64,000 nt of DNA from Ideonella benzenivorans (GTDB lineage: Bacteria; Pseudomonadota; Gammaproteobacteria; Burkholderiales; Burkholderiaceae_C): contig NZ_JAGWCB010000008.1 of the NCBI RefSeq assembly GCF_020387415.1, positions 481,183 to 545,182 of the forward strand, in the 5' to 3' direction. How positions within the stretch are numbered: position 1 is the first letter of the stretch; each line of letters starts with the position of its first letter. The translations under genes were made by a program, and so were the position numbers. Shown here piece after piece: positions 44,553 through 52,560 of this stretch. The notes under the pieces were generated by a model. That model worked only from the letters and a program-made list of their open reading frames with translations, was not told the origin of the DNA and searched no databases.

Positions 44553-46565
44553 TCAGACCGGCTTGATCGAGCCGGGAACGATGCGGGCCGTGCTGAACTG
44601 CGCCAGCAGCGACTGCACCAGGGGATCGGATTGGATCACTTCTTCGGCCTCGCGCTGGCGACGCGCCAGTCGCTCGACCTCCCGCAGGGCCGGCGAATCC
44701 TGCGCCACACCAGAAGCCGTGGTCAGGTGGATGGCCTGGCCGCTCCAGGCCTGCAGCGCCTTCTGCAGCTTCTCGACCAGGGGCGGCGCACGCAGCGGCT
44801 CACGCTCGACACGCAGCTGCCAGTGCTCCCCCTGCCCGTCGGCCGCGGTGTTCACCGCCACCAGTTCGGACTGCAGAGCCAGCTCGCGCACCAGGGCCAC
44901 CAGGCTGTTGTTGGCCTGCATGCCCGCCACGGCCTCGGCCCAGCGGTCGCCCAGCGGCGTGCGCACCACCGCGGGCAACGCAGGTCGAAGCGGTGCGGCG
45001 GCCACTGCAGGCGGCGCCTCGGGAGTCAGGTCGATGTGGGCGGCCGGCTCGTCCCGCCAGCGGTCCTCGTCGGACACCTCCTGAGAGGCCGAAAGGGATG
45101 CAGGCTCGGGTTCCGGATCGGCCGCACGCGGGCTGCGGGCCGCAGGTCGGGCCACCACCTCACCCTCGAAGGGCGCCTCGTCCATCCAGGGGGGAGGCTC
45201 ATCCTGAGGGGCCGGACGAGGTGCCGCCGGGGGCCGGGCGGCCGCTGCGGCCTCAGGGGCCGCTGGCCGGGTCACGGGCCGGGCCGGCACCGGTGTCGGC
45301 GCCACAGTCGGCGCGACAGCAGGTGCCGGTGCGGCTGCGGGTTGCGCCGGTGGCACGGGCACGGCAGCCGACGCCGCGGCAACGGCGGGCGCCACCAGGG
45401 CGGCACTGGGCCGGCCCCCCTGGGCGGCGCTCGGTGCCGGTGCGGCCGTCGGTCGGCCACCCGACTCCCCGGAGGGGAAGGCCAGGAAACGCAGCAGCAC
45501 CATCACCAACCCGGCGTATTCGTCTGGTGCCAGTGGCAATTCGGCCCGCCCATGGACCACCATGCTGTAGAGCAACTGGGTCTCGTCGGGGGCCAGCACC
45601 GGCGCCAGTCGGCGGGCCGCCTCAGTGTCCGGATCGGTCTCGTCCAACGCACCGGGCACGGCCTGATCCACTGCCATCTGCTGCAGCAGCCGGGCCAGCT
45701 CTTCCAACGTACCGGCGGCCGACAGCCCGCGGCCGCGCAGGCCGTCCACCTCGACCAGCACCGCCTTGCCATCCCGGGATGCCAGGGCCTGCACGATGCG
45801 CTCGGCATGCCGCCGGTCCACCGTGCCCAGCATGGCGCGCACGCCCGCCTCCTGCAACTGGCCACCACCGTAGGCGATGGCCTGGTCGGTCAGCGACAGC
45901 GCATCGCGCATCGACCCCCGCGCCGCACGCGACAGCAGGCGCAGCGCGCCCGGCTCCACCGGCACCTGCTCGGTCTCGAGCACATGGGTCAGGTGCTCGG
46001 CCACCGTCTGCGGTGCCATCGGCCGCAGGTTGAACTGCAGGCAGCGGCTCAACACGGTCGGCAGCATCTTCTCCGGGTCGGTGGTGGCCAGCACGAACTT
46101 CAGGTAGTCCGGCGGCTCCTCCAGGGTCTTGAGCAAGGCGTTGAAGGCGTCCTTGGTCAGCTGGTGCGCCTCGTCGATCATGAAGACCTTGAAGCGTCCC
46201 ACCGAGGGCTTGTAGGCGGCGCGCTCGATCAACTCGCGGATCTCGTCGATGCTGCGGTTGGAGGCGGCGTCCAGCTCCACGTAGTCGATGTAGCGGTCGG
46301 CGTCGATCTCCCGGCAGGCGGTGCAGACGCCGCACGGATGGGCGGTGATCCCGCCCTGCCCATCGGGGCCGGTGCAGTTCAGGCTCTTGGCCAGGATGCG
46401 CGAGACCGTCGTCTTGCCGATGCCGCGCGTGCCGGTGAACAGGTAGGCATGGTGCAGCCGCCCTTGCTCCAGTGCATGGGTGAGCGCACGCACGACATGG
46501 TCCTGCCCCACCATCTCCTCGAAGCTGCGGGGCCGGTACTTGCGGGCCAGGACGACATAACTCAT
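44553..46565 (-). CDS. dnaX: DNA polymerase III subunits gamma and tau
   Basis: 670 residues. DnaX is the clamp-loader ATPase; the full tau form also links polymerase cores and helicase. The AAA+ domain (1-220) has Walker [10 protein letters not shown] (about 45-53), zinc ligands in LNCTGPD and CGVCTAC, and the Walker B region [13 protein letters not shown] collar domain follows to about 370, then an Ala/Pro-rich linker (about 375-540) and the C-terminal tau domain that binds the polymerase. I see no slippery A6G frameshift site, so gamma, if made, must arise another way. The gene is divergent from the PurM-like gene across 61 bases. Confidence 0.96.
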   Translation of the reverse strand: MSYVVLARKYRPRSFEEMVGQDHVVRALTHALEQGRLHHAYLFTGTRGIGKTTVSRILAKSLNCTGPDGQGGITAHPCGVCTACREIDADRYIDYVELDAASNRSIDEIRELIERAAYKPSVGRFKVFMIDEAHQLTKDAFNALLKTLEEPPDYLKFVLATTDPEKMLPTVLSRCLQFNLRPMAPQTVAEHLTHVLETEQVPVEPGALRLLSRAARGSMRDALSLTDQAIAYGGGQLQEAGVRAMLGTVDRRHAERIVQALASRDGKAVLVEVDGLRGRGLSAAGTLEELARLLQQMAVDQAVPGALDETDPDTEAARRLAPVLAPDETQLLYSMVVHGRAELPLAPDEYAGLVMVLLRFLAFPSGESGGRPTAAPAPSAAQGGRPSAALVAPAVAAASAAVPVPPAQPAAAPAPAVAPTVAPTPVPARPVTRPAAPEAAAAARPPAAPRPAPQDEPPPWMDEAPFEGEVVARPAARSPRAADPEPEPASLSASQEVSDEDRWRDEPAAHIDLTPEAPPAVAAAPLRPALPAVVRTPLGDRWAEAVAGMQANNSLVALVRELALQSELVAVNTAADGQGEHWQLRVEREPLRAPPLVEKLQKALQAWSGQAIHLTTASGVAQDSPALREVERLARRQREAEEVIQSDPLVQSLLAQFSTARIVPGSIKPV

Positions 46566-46626
46566 GCGGCCATTCTAAGGAAGCGGCCAGCCGCTTCGCG
46601 GGCCGGGTGTCGGATAATCCCGCCCC

Positions 46627-47751
46627 ATGAGTTCCTCCGCCTCCTCCAACCCGTCCACCCTGAGCTACGAGCAGGCTGGCGTCAACTACGACCTCATCGA
46701 CCCGCTCAAGGTGGCGGCCCAGCACGCGGCTGCCGCGACGGCCGGCCATCTGGCCGGCCACGGCTTTTCCGAAGTGAAGGCCTCGCGCGGCGAATCCGCC
46801 TATGTGGTGGACGTGGGCCCGTTCTACCTGGCCAGCATCGTCGAATGCCTGGGCTCCAAGGCCCTGGTGGCCGACGAGATGAAGGCCCTGACCGGCAAGA
46901 GCTACTACGACAGCATCGCCCAGGACACCATCGCGATGGCTGTGAACGACCTGATCACCGTGGGCGCCACGCCCCTGGTGGTGCAGGCCTACTGGGCCGC
47001 CGGCGGCAGCGATTGGTTCGGCGATGCCCAGCGCGCCCAGGCCCTGGTGGAAGGCTGGAAGAAGGCCTGCGACACCTGCAAGGTGGCCTGGGGTGGCGGT
47101 GAGACCCCGGCGCTGGCCGGCATCGTCGAGGCCGGCCGCATCGACCTGGCGGCCTCCTGCACCGGCATCATCAGTCCCAAGAGCCGCCTGAGCGTCGGCG
47201 ACAACCTCGCCCCGGGCAACGCCATCGTGCTGCTGGCCTCCAGCGGCATCCACGCCAACGGCCTGAGCCTGGCGCGCAAGCTGGTCGAGCGCCTGCCCCA
47301 GGGCTACCTGACCGAGGTGAGCCCCGGCCTGAGCTATGGCGAGGCCCTGCTGGCCCCGACCATTCTCTACAGCCCGGTCACCGAGGCCCTGGCCGCTGCC
47401 GGCATTGCGGTGAACTACAGCGCCAACATCACCGGCCACGGCTGGCGCAAGCTGCTGCGCCACGCCAGCCACCAGACCTACCGCATCCACACCGTGCCCC
47501 CGATCACCCCGGTGCTGAAGTTCATCCAGCAGCACGCCCAGCAGGACGACCGCGAGGCCTATTCCACGCTGAACATGGGCGCCGGCTTCGCGCTGTTCGT
47601 CAACGCCGCCGATGCGCAACGCGTGGTGGAGATCTCCCAGGCCCAGGGCGTGGACGCCTGGGTGGCCGGCCAGGTCGAGGAAGGCCCCAAGCAGGTCATC
47701 ATCGAGCCCATCGGCGTGACCTTCGGTACCGAGGATCTGCAACTGCGCTGA
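46627..47751 (+). CDS. PurM-like (AIR synthase-related) protein
   Basis: 374 residues with the two-domain PurM/AIR synthase fold. Equivalents of PurM blocks are LSYEQAGVNYD, DTIAMAVNDLITVGATPL, WGGGETPALAG, ASSGIHANGLSLARKL, LLAPTILYSPV and NITGHGWRKLLRH. However, the ATP-binding GTDGVGTK block of PurM is replaced by ECLGSK, and the protein is longer than the usual 345-350 residues. It may be a divergent purine-pathway AIR synthase or a related ATP-dependent enzyme with another substrate. It is divergent from dnaX; a GATAAT box lies at 46613-46618. Confidence 0.75.
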   Translation: MSSSASSNPSTLSYEQAGVNYDLIDPLKVAAQHAAAATAGHLAGHGFSEVKASRGESAYVVDVGPFYLASIVECLGSKALVADEMKALTGKSYYDSIAQDTIAMAVNDLITVGATPLVVQAYWAAGGSDWFGDAQRAQALVEGWKKACDTCKVAWGGGETPALAGIVEAGRIDLAASCTGIISPKSRLSVGDNLAPGNAIVLLASSGIHANGLSLARKLVERLPQGYLTEVSPGLSYGEALLAPTILYSPVTEALAAAGIAVNYSANITGHGWRKLLRHASHQTYRIHTVPPITPVLKFIQQHAQQDDREAYSTLNMGAGFALFVNAADAQRVVEISQAQGVDAWVAGQVEEGPKQVIIEPIGVTFGTEDLQLR

Positions 47752-47795
47752 GCCGCTGCGCGAAAGGCCTCGCGCCTTTCGCATACAATGGTCGA

Positions 47796-47891
47796 TGACG
47801 GGCCTCCTCGCATGGAAGCACGGCCAACCGGGTCAGGTGGGGAACCAAGCAGCCCTAACCGTTGTGACCAGTGCCGAGTCCAGGCTCGTCA
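47796..47891 (+). ncRNA. ffs: 4.5S RNA of the signal recognition particle (small SRP RNA)
   Basis: The conserved SRP core GGTCAGGT-GG-GGAA-CC-AAGCAGCC is at about 47829-47852: the GGAA tetraloop and the flanking GGTCAGGT and AAGCAGCC loops match E. coli, while the closing CC/GG pair is swapped to GG/CC. The ends TGACGGGCCT (47796-47805) and AGGCTCGTCA (47882-47891) pair. A TACAAT -10 box lies at 47784-47789 and a terminator at 47904. The RNA binds Ffh to target membrane proteins. Exact ends are estimated. Confidence 0.93.
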
Positions 47892-47903
47892 CCCCTCTTC
47901 TTC

Positions 47904-47944
47904 AAGACCGCCGCAGCCTGGCTGCCAGGCGGTCTTGTGCTTTT
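47904..47944 (+). terminator. Intrinsic terminator of the 4.5S RNA gene
   Basis: AAGACCGCC (47904-47912) pairs with GGCGGTCTT (47928-47936), followed by GTGCTTTT. It lies just before the FAD dehydrogenase ATG at 47970. Confidence 0.8.
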
Positions 47945-47969
47945 GGGGCCCTGCCCGCCCCCACAGCCC

Positions 47970-49634
47970 ATGCTCCGCATCACCGAACTGCGCCTGCCGC
48001 TGAACCATCCCGAGGAGGCCCTGCGCCCCGCCATCGTGGCGCGGCTGGGCATCCGCGACGAGGAACTGCGCGGCTTCAGCGTCTTCCGCCGCGGCTACGA
48101 CGCCCGCAAGAAGACGGCCATCGTGCTGATCTACACCCTGGACTGCGAGCTGGCCGACGAGGCCGCCGTGGCCCGGCGCCTGGCCGATGACCCGCACATC
48201 CGCCCCACGCCGGACACCCGCTACCAGTTCGTCGGCCATGCGCCGGCCGACTTCTACGCGACCGAGCGGCCGCGCCCGGTCGTCGTCGGTTTCGGCCCCT
48301 GCGGCATCTTCAGCGCGCTGATCCTGGCCCAGATGGGCCTGCGGCCCATCGTGCTGGAGCGCGGCAAGGCCGTGCGCGAGCGCACCCAGGACACCTGGGG
48401 CCTGTGGCGCCAGAAGCAGCTCAACCCCGAGTCGAACGTGCAGTTCGGCGAAGGCGGCGCCGGCACCTTCTCCGACGGCAAGCTCTGGAGCCAGATCAGC
48501 GACCCGCGCCACCTCACCCGCAAGGTGCTGACCGAGTTCGTCAAGGCCGGCGCCCCGGAGGAGATCCTCTACGTCTCCAAGCCGCACATCGGCACCTTCC
48601 GCCTGGTCAGCATGGTCGAGAAGATCCGCGCCGAGATCATCGAACTGGGCGGTGAGATCCGCTTCCAGCAGAAGGTGACCGACCTGCGGGTGGAGACCCG
48701 TGACGGTGAGCGCCAGGTGCGCGGCGTGGTGCTGGAATCGGGCGAGGAGATCCGCACCGACCATGTGGTGCTGGCCCTGGGCCACAGCGCGCGCGACACC
48801 TTCACGATGCTGCATGGCCGCGGCGTGCAGATGGAGGCCAAACCCTTCTCGGTGGGCTTCCGCATCGAGCACCCGCAAAGCCTGATCGACCAGGCCCGCT
48901 TCGGCCCCAACGCAGGCAACGCCATCCTGGGCGCGGCCGACTACAAGCTGGTGCACCATGCCAGCAACGGCCGCGGCGTCTACAGCTTCTGCATGTGCCC
49001 GGGCGGCACGGTGGTGGCGGCCACCTCCGAGCTGGAGCGCGTCGTCACCAACGGCATGAGCCAGTACTCGCGCGCCGAGCGCAATGCCAACGCCGGCATC
49101 GTCGTGGGCATCAACCCCGCCGACTACCGGCAGGACAAAGACGGCAGCGGCCCGGTCAGCCCACTGGACGGCATGGCCTTCCAGCGTTTCTGGGAATCGC
49201 GCGCCTATGAACTGGGCGGCGGCGGCTACATCGCCCCGGCCTCGCTGGTGGGCGACTTCCTCAAGCGCCAGCGCAGCAGCGCGCTGGGCAGCGTCCAGCC
49301 CTCGTACAAGCCGGGCGTGCAACTGGTGCACCTGGACCAGCCCGGCCGCACCGTGCTGCCCGAGTACGTGCTGGACGCCATCCGCGAGGCCCTGCCCGCC
49401 TTCGAACGGCAGATCAAGGGCTTCTCGATGCGCGACGCGGTGCTGACCGGGGTGGAGACCCGCACCTCCTCGCCGCTGCGCGTCAACCGCGGCAAGGATT
49501 ACCAAAGCCTCAACACCCGCGGCCTGTACCCGGCTGGCGAAGGCGCAGGCTACGCCGGCGGCATCATGTCCGCCGGGGTGGATGGCATCGAGGTGGCCGA
49601 GGCCGTGGGCCGCAGCCTGCTCGCCCTGGGCTGA
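47970..49634 (+). CDS. FAD-dependent dehydrogenase (NAD(FAD)-utilizing, DUF-type N terminus)
   Basis: 554 residues. The first 90 residues are a small alpha/beta domain (FSVFRRGYDARKKTAIVLIYTLDCEL); a Rossmann fold then binds FAD (VVVGFGPCGIFSALILAQMGLRPIVLERG). GGAGTFSDGKLWSQI, RIEHPQSLID and the C-terminal NTRGLYPAGEGAGYAGGIMSAGVDG are conserved in a widespread family of uncharacterised flavoproteins, sometimes annotated as FAD-binding protein or BaiN-like. The reaction is unknown. ATG at 47970 excludes the SRP RNA region. It converges exactly on the glutathione peroxidase gene. Confidence 0.85.
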   Translation: MLRITELRLPLNHPEEALRPAIVARLGIRDEELRGFSVFRRGYDARKKTAIVLIYTLDCELADEAAVARRLADDPHIRPTPDTRYQFVGHAPADFYATERPRPVVVGFGPCGIFSALILAQMGLRPIVLERGKAVRERTQDTWGLWRQKQLNPESNVQFGEGGAGTFSDGKLWSQISDPRHLTRKVLTEFVKAGAPEEILYVSKPHIGTFRLVSMVEKIRAEIIELGGEIRFQQKVTDLRVETRDGERQVRGVVLESGEEIRTDHVVLALGHSARDTFTMLHGRGVQMEAKPFSVGFRIEHPQSLIDQARFGPNAGNAILGAADYKLVHHASNGRGVYSFCMCPGGTVVAATSELERVVTNGMSQYSRAERNANAGIVVGINPADYRQDKDGSGPVSPLDGMAFQRFWESRAYELGGGGYIAPASLVGDFLKRQRSSALGSVQPSYKPGVQLVHLDQPGRTVLPEYVLDAIREALPAFERQIKGFSMRDAVLTGVETRTSSPLRVNRGKDYQSLNTRGLYPAGEGAGYAGGIMSAGVDGIEVAEAVGRSLLALG

Positions 49635-50186
49635 TCAGCCCAGGGCCTTCTCGATCGCGGCCTTCAGGGCCGGGTGATCGGGCGTCACGTCCGGCGAGAA
49701 GCGGGCCACCACGGTGCCGTCGCGACCGACCAGGAACTTCTCGAAGTTCCACATCACGTCGCTGTCGTGGGCCGGCAGCAGGTTCTTGGAACCCAGGCGC
49801 TCGCGGAAGGCGGTGCCGTTCGCGGCATCGGCCTTGGGCTGGGCCGCGATCAGCGCGGCGTACAGCGGATGGCGCGGGCTGCTGTTGATGTTGACCTTCT
49901 CGAACATCGGGAACTTCACGCCGAAGTTGGCGGTGCAGAAGCTCTGGATCTCCTCCGCCGTGCCGGGCTCCTGGCCCAGGAAGTCGTTGCAGGGGAAGCC
50001 CAGCACCTCCAGGCCCTTGGCCTTCTCGGCTTCGTACAGCGCTTCCAGCGCCTCGTACTGCGGGGTCAGCCCGCACTTGGAGGCCACGTTCACGATCAGC
50101 AGCACCTTGCCCTTGTACTCGCCCAGGGTGGCCGGGGTGCCGTTCAGGCGTTGCAGGGGAATGTCGTAGATCGCGGAAGTGGTCAT
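49635..50186 (-). CDS. Glutathione peroxidase (cysteine type)
   Basis: 183 residues. It reduces peroxides using a thiol. The active-site cysteine is in NVASKCGLTPQY (about residue 38), the glutamine and tryptophan partners are in FPCNDFLGQEPG and VMWNFEKFLVGRDG. A normal cysteine codon is used, not selenocysteine. Most bacterial members accept thioredoxin rather than glutathione; which one applies here cannot be told. Stops of this gene and the FAD dehydrogenase abut with no spacer. Confidence 0.94.
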   Translation of the reverse strand: MTTSAIYDIPLQRLNGTPATLGEYKGKVLLIVNVASKCGLTPQYEALEALYEAEKAKGLEVLGFPCNDFLGQEPGTAEEIQSFCTANFGVKFPMFEKVNINSSPRHPLYAALIAAQPKADAANGTAFRERLGSKNLLPAHDSDVMWNFEKFLVGRDGTVVARFSPDVTPDHPALKAAIEKALG

Positions 50187-50282
50187 GGTGGTGAACCGGC
50201 GGGGCCGGCCAGAGTTGAAAACTCCGGCCAGCTTAGCCGGCCGGGCCCAACCCCATGGCGCCAGGGGTGACCCGCAGACCGA

Positions 50283-50882
50283 TCAAGGACCGTCGCCTGG
50301 GCCCCAGATCGCGGCTTCGTCCAGGCCCAGACGGGCCAGTTCGGCCGACCTCAACGGTGCCTCACCAGCGCAGTAGAACTCGTCGAGCTGCGGCGGCGCC
50401 ACCGAGGTGGCCGACAGCATGGCATGGGCCTGCCCGCGGTGGTGGATCTGGTGCTGGAACAGATGGGCCAGGATGCGCTGACGGCTGTCCCGCTGCTCTC
50501 CCTGGGCGCGCCGGATGCACACCACCCCGCCCAGGTCCGCATCCTCCAGCCCCCGGCACAGGCCGATGAGTCGCAGGTCCACCGCCTGCTGCGCCGCCGC
50601 CAGCGCCCCCACATCGGCGCAGGGCTGCTCGGGCTCGAAGAACTGCGCGGGCGCCGGGTGCGGCGCCTCGCCGCGCAGGCTGCGCTCCAGCGCATCCACA
50701 TAGAACCAGTCCACCGTCAGGTTGTGGTTCAGCGTGGCGCGCAGGCTGGGAAAGAAGCCGGTGCGCGGGGCCTCGAACTCGCCGGGCCGCAGGGCCGCGC
50801 AGGCGTCCAGCAGCCGCAGGTTGGCCCAGGCGTTGTTGCAGGCCTGGGTCTCCAAATGGTGGGCCAGCGGCCGGTCGGCCAT
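50283..50882 (-). CDS. DinB family protein (DfsB/YfiT-type helical bundle)
   Basis: 199 residues. A four-helix DinB-like bundle with three spaced metal-ligand histidines: LNHNLTVDWFYVDAL (about 50-64) and HLFQHQIHHRGQAHAML (about 135-151). Family members are metal-dependent enzymes such as mycothiol or bacillithiol transferases, or are uncharacterised; this bacterium probably uses glutathione, so the role is open. ATG at 50882 is four bases after the SDR stop, so it ends a three-gene unit with enoyl-CoA hydratase and SDR. Confidence 0.85.
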   Translation of the reverse strand: MADRPLAHHLETQACNNAWANLRLLDACAALRPGEFEAPRTGFFPSLRATLNHNLTVDWFYVDALERSLRGEAPHPAPAQFFEPEQPCADVGALAAAQQAVDLRLIGLCRGLEDADLGGVVCIRRAQGEQRDSRQRILAHLFQHQIHHRGQAHAMLSATSVAPPQLDEFYCAGEAPLRSAELARLGLDEAAIWGPGDGP

Positions 50883-50886
50883 GCGG

Positions 50887-51672
50887 TCAGCGGCCACCCG
50901 ACACCTCCAGCACCGTGCCGGTGGTGTACGAGGAAGCCTCGGACAACAGCCACAGCACGGCCTGCGCCACCTCCTCGGGCTCGCCGCCGCGGCCCATCGG
51001 CACCGCCGCCGAGAGACGATCCACCCGGCCGGGTTCGCCACCGCTGGCGTGGATGTCGGTGCGGATCAGGCCCGGCGCCACCGCGTTGACGCGGATGCCC
51101 TCGGCGGCCACCTCGCGCGACAGGCCCAGCGTCATCGCGTCCACCGCGGCCTTGGAGGCGGCGTAGTCCACGTACTCGAAGGCCGCCCCCAGCTTGGCCG
51201 CCCGGGACGATAGGTTGACGATGGCCCCGCCTGTGCCGCCGGCCGAGCGCGCCATGCGGCGCACCGCCTCGCGGGCGCACAGGAAGCTGCCGATGACATT
51301 GGTGCGCAGCACCCGTTCCCAGCGGCCCGCGTCCATGTCCACCAGCTTGCGCTGGGTCTCCAGCACGCCCGCGTTGCTGACCAGGCCGGTGAAGGGCCGA
51401 TCCAGTTCCGCGCGCCAGGTGTCCAGCGTGGCGAACATCGCCAGCACCTGGGCCTCGTCGGCCACATCGGCCGGCACCGCGCGAGCCCGGCCACCGGCCG
51501 CTGTGATGTCATGGACCACGGCGGCCGCCGCCTCGGCATCGCGCCGGTAGCTCAACAGCACGGCGTCACCGGCATCGGCCGCCAACCGTGCCACCGCCGC
51601 GCCGATGCCGCGTGACCCGCCGGTCACCAGCAGCACACCCCGGGGGGCGCCCTTCAACGCCGGGGAGCCCAT
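50887..51672 (-). CDS. Short-chain dehydrogenase/reductase (SDR)
   Basis: 261 residues, classical SDR. Cofactor loop TGGSRGIGAAVARLA (about 17-31), NAG strand VSNAGVL, catalytic serine near VNLSSRAAKLG, and the YDYAASKAA motif giving Tyr and Lys. VNAVAPGLIRTDIH follows. The arginine-rich strand-2 end SYRRDAE favours NADP. It resembles E. coli YgfF-type oxidoreductases. It overlaps the enoyl-CoA hydratase gene by 19 bases. The substrate is unknown; a hydroxyacyl or sugar substrate is possible. Confidence 0.88.
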   Translation of the reverse strand: MGSPALKGAPRGVLLVTGGSRGIGAAVARLAADAGDAVLLSYRRDAEAAAAVVHDITAAGGRARAVPADVADEAQVLAMFATLDTWRAELDRPFTGLVSNAGVLETQRKLVDMDAGRWERVLRTNVIGSFLCAREAVRRMARSAGGTGGAIVNLSSRAAKLGAAFEYVDYAASKAAVDAMTLGLSREVAAEGIRVNAVAPGLIRTDIHASGGEPGRVDRLSAAVPMGRGGEPEEVAQAVLWLLSEASSYTTGTVLEVSGGR

Positions 51673-52448
51673 GCCGGCGGCCTCTTCTCGATGAAGGCCT
51701 GCACGCCTTCCAGCGCCGCCTCGTCCATCATGTTGCAGGCCATGGTCTGGGCAGCATCGGTGTAAGCGGCCTCGATGCCGGATTCCAGCTGGCGGTAGAA
51801 CAGGTCCTTGCCCATGGCCACCGCCACCCGCGGCTTGGCCACGATGCTGGCCACCAGGCGCTCGACCTCCTCGTCCAGGGCCTCCGGCGTAGCCACCCGG
51901 TTGACCAGGCCCTTGGCCTGCGCCTGCTCGGCACTGATGAACTCGCCGGTCACCAGCATCTCGAACGCGGCCTTGCGGCCGATGTTGCGCGACAGCGCCA
52001 CGGCCGGGGTGGCACAGAACAGCCCCAGGTTGACCCCGCTGACGGCGAAGCGGGCGGTGGAGGCGGCCACCGCCAGGTCGCACATGGCCACCAGCTGGCA
52101 ACCGGCCGCCGTGGCCACACCGTGCACCTTGGCCACCACCGGCACCGGCAGCTTCTGCAAGGCCATCATGACCTTGCCGCATTCGGTGAAGAGGCTGCGG
52201 TAATAGGCCGCCGAGGGCTGGGCCCGCATCTCGACCAGATCGTGCCCGGCGCAGAAAGCCCGCCCTTCCGCGGCCAGCACCACCACCCGCACCGTGTCGT
52301 CCACGGCCAAGGCCGCCAGCTCGGTGCGCAGGGCGGCCAGCATGGCCTCGGACAATGCATTGAAGGCCTGCGGCCGGTTCAGCGTCAAGGTCACGACGCC
52401 GCGCGCATCCTGGCTGCGCAACAGCAGAGGATCTTCGGTGGTCAGCAT
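51654..52448 (-). CDS. Enoyl-CoA hydratase/isomerase family protein
   Basis: 264 residues, crotonase fold. The oxyanion-hole segments are GRAFCAGHDLVEMRA (about 65-79) and KVHGVATAAGCQLVAMCDLAVAA; the usual hydratase glutamates at the second site are not both obvious (GVNLGLFCATPAV), so activity as a hydratase is uncertain, although E. coli PaaG-like or YngF-like members share this pattern. ATG at 52448 has GGGAGA upstream. It lies downstream of an acyl-CoA ligase but is separated from it by a terminator. Confidence 0.87.
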   Translation of the reverse strand: MLTTEDPLLLRSQDARGVVTLTLNRPQAFNALSEAMLAALRTELAALAVDDTVRVVVLAAEGRAFCAGHDLVEMRAQPSAAYYRSLFTECGKVMMALQKLPVPVVAKVHGVATAAGCQLVAMCDLAVAASTARFAVSGVNLGLFCATPAVALSRNIGRKAAFEMLVTGEFISAEQAQAKGLVNRVATPEALDEEVERLVASIVAKPRVAVAMGKDLFYRQLESGIEAAYTDAAQTMACNMMDEAALEGVQAFIEKRPPAWAPRR

Positions 52449-52477
52449 GCAGTCTCCCGAATCAAGGGGCAAGGGAC

Positions 52478-52506
52478 AAAAAGAAGGGGGACGCCCTGCG
52501 CCCCCC
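52478..52506 (-). terminator. Intrinsic terminator after the acyl-CoA ligase gene
   Basis: Read on the minus strand, a GC-rich stem (GGGGG-CG with CG-CCCCC) is followed by TTCTTTTT. It separates the ligase from the enoyl-CoA hydratase-SDR-DinB unit. Confidence 0.7.
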
Positions 52507-52560
52507 GTTCAGATTAGGTCACCCCGCCGCCCCAGGCAAGCCGGGGCGACCCCGGTGCGC

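Noticed and set aside
44553..46565. Programmed frameshift in dnaX to make the gamma subunit
   Set aside because: No A6G-type slippery sequence followed by a hairpin was seen in the expected region.
47784..47890. A small protein gene in the 4.5S RNA region (open frames starting near 47788-47795)
   Set aside because: The SRP RNA core motif, pairing ends, -10 box and terminator explain the region, and the open frames have no conserved features.
49635..50186. Selenocysteine in the glutathione peroxidase
   Set aside because: The catalytic codon is a normal cysteine codon, with no in-frame TGA.
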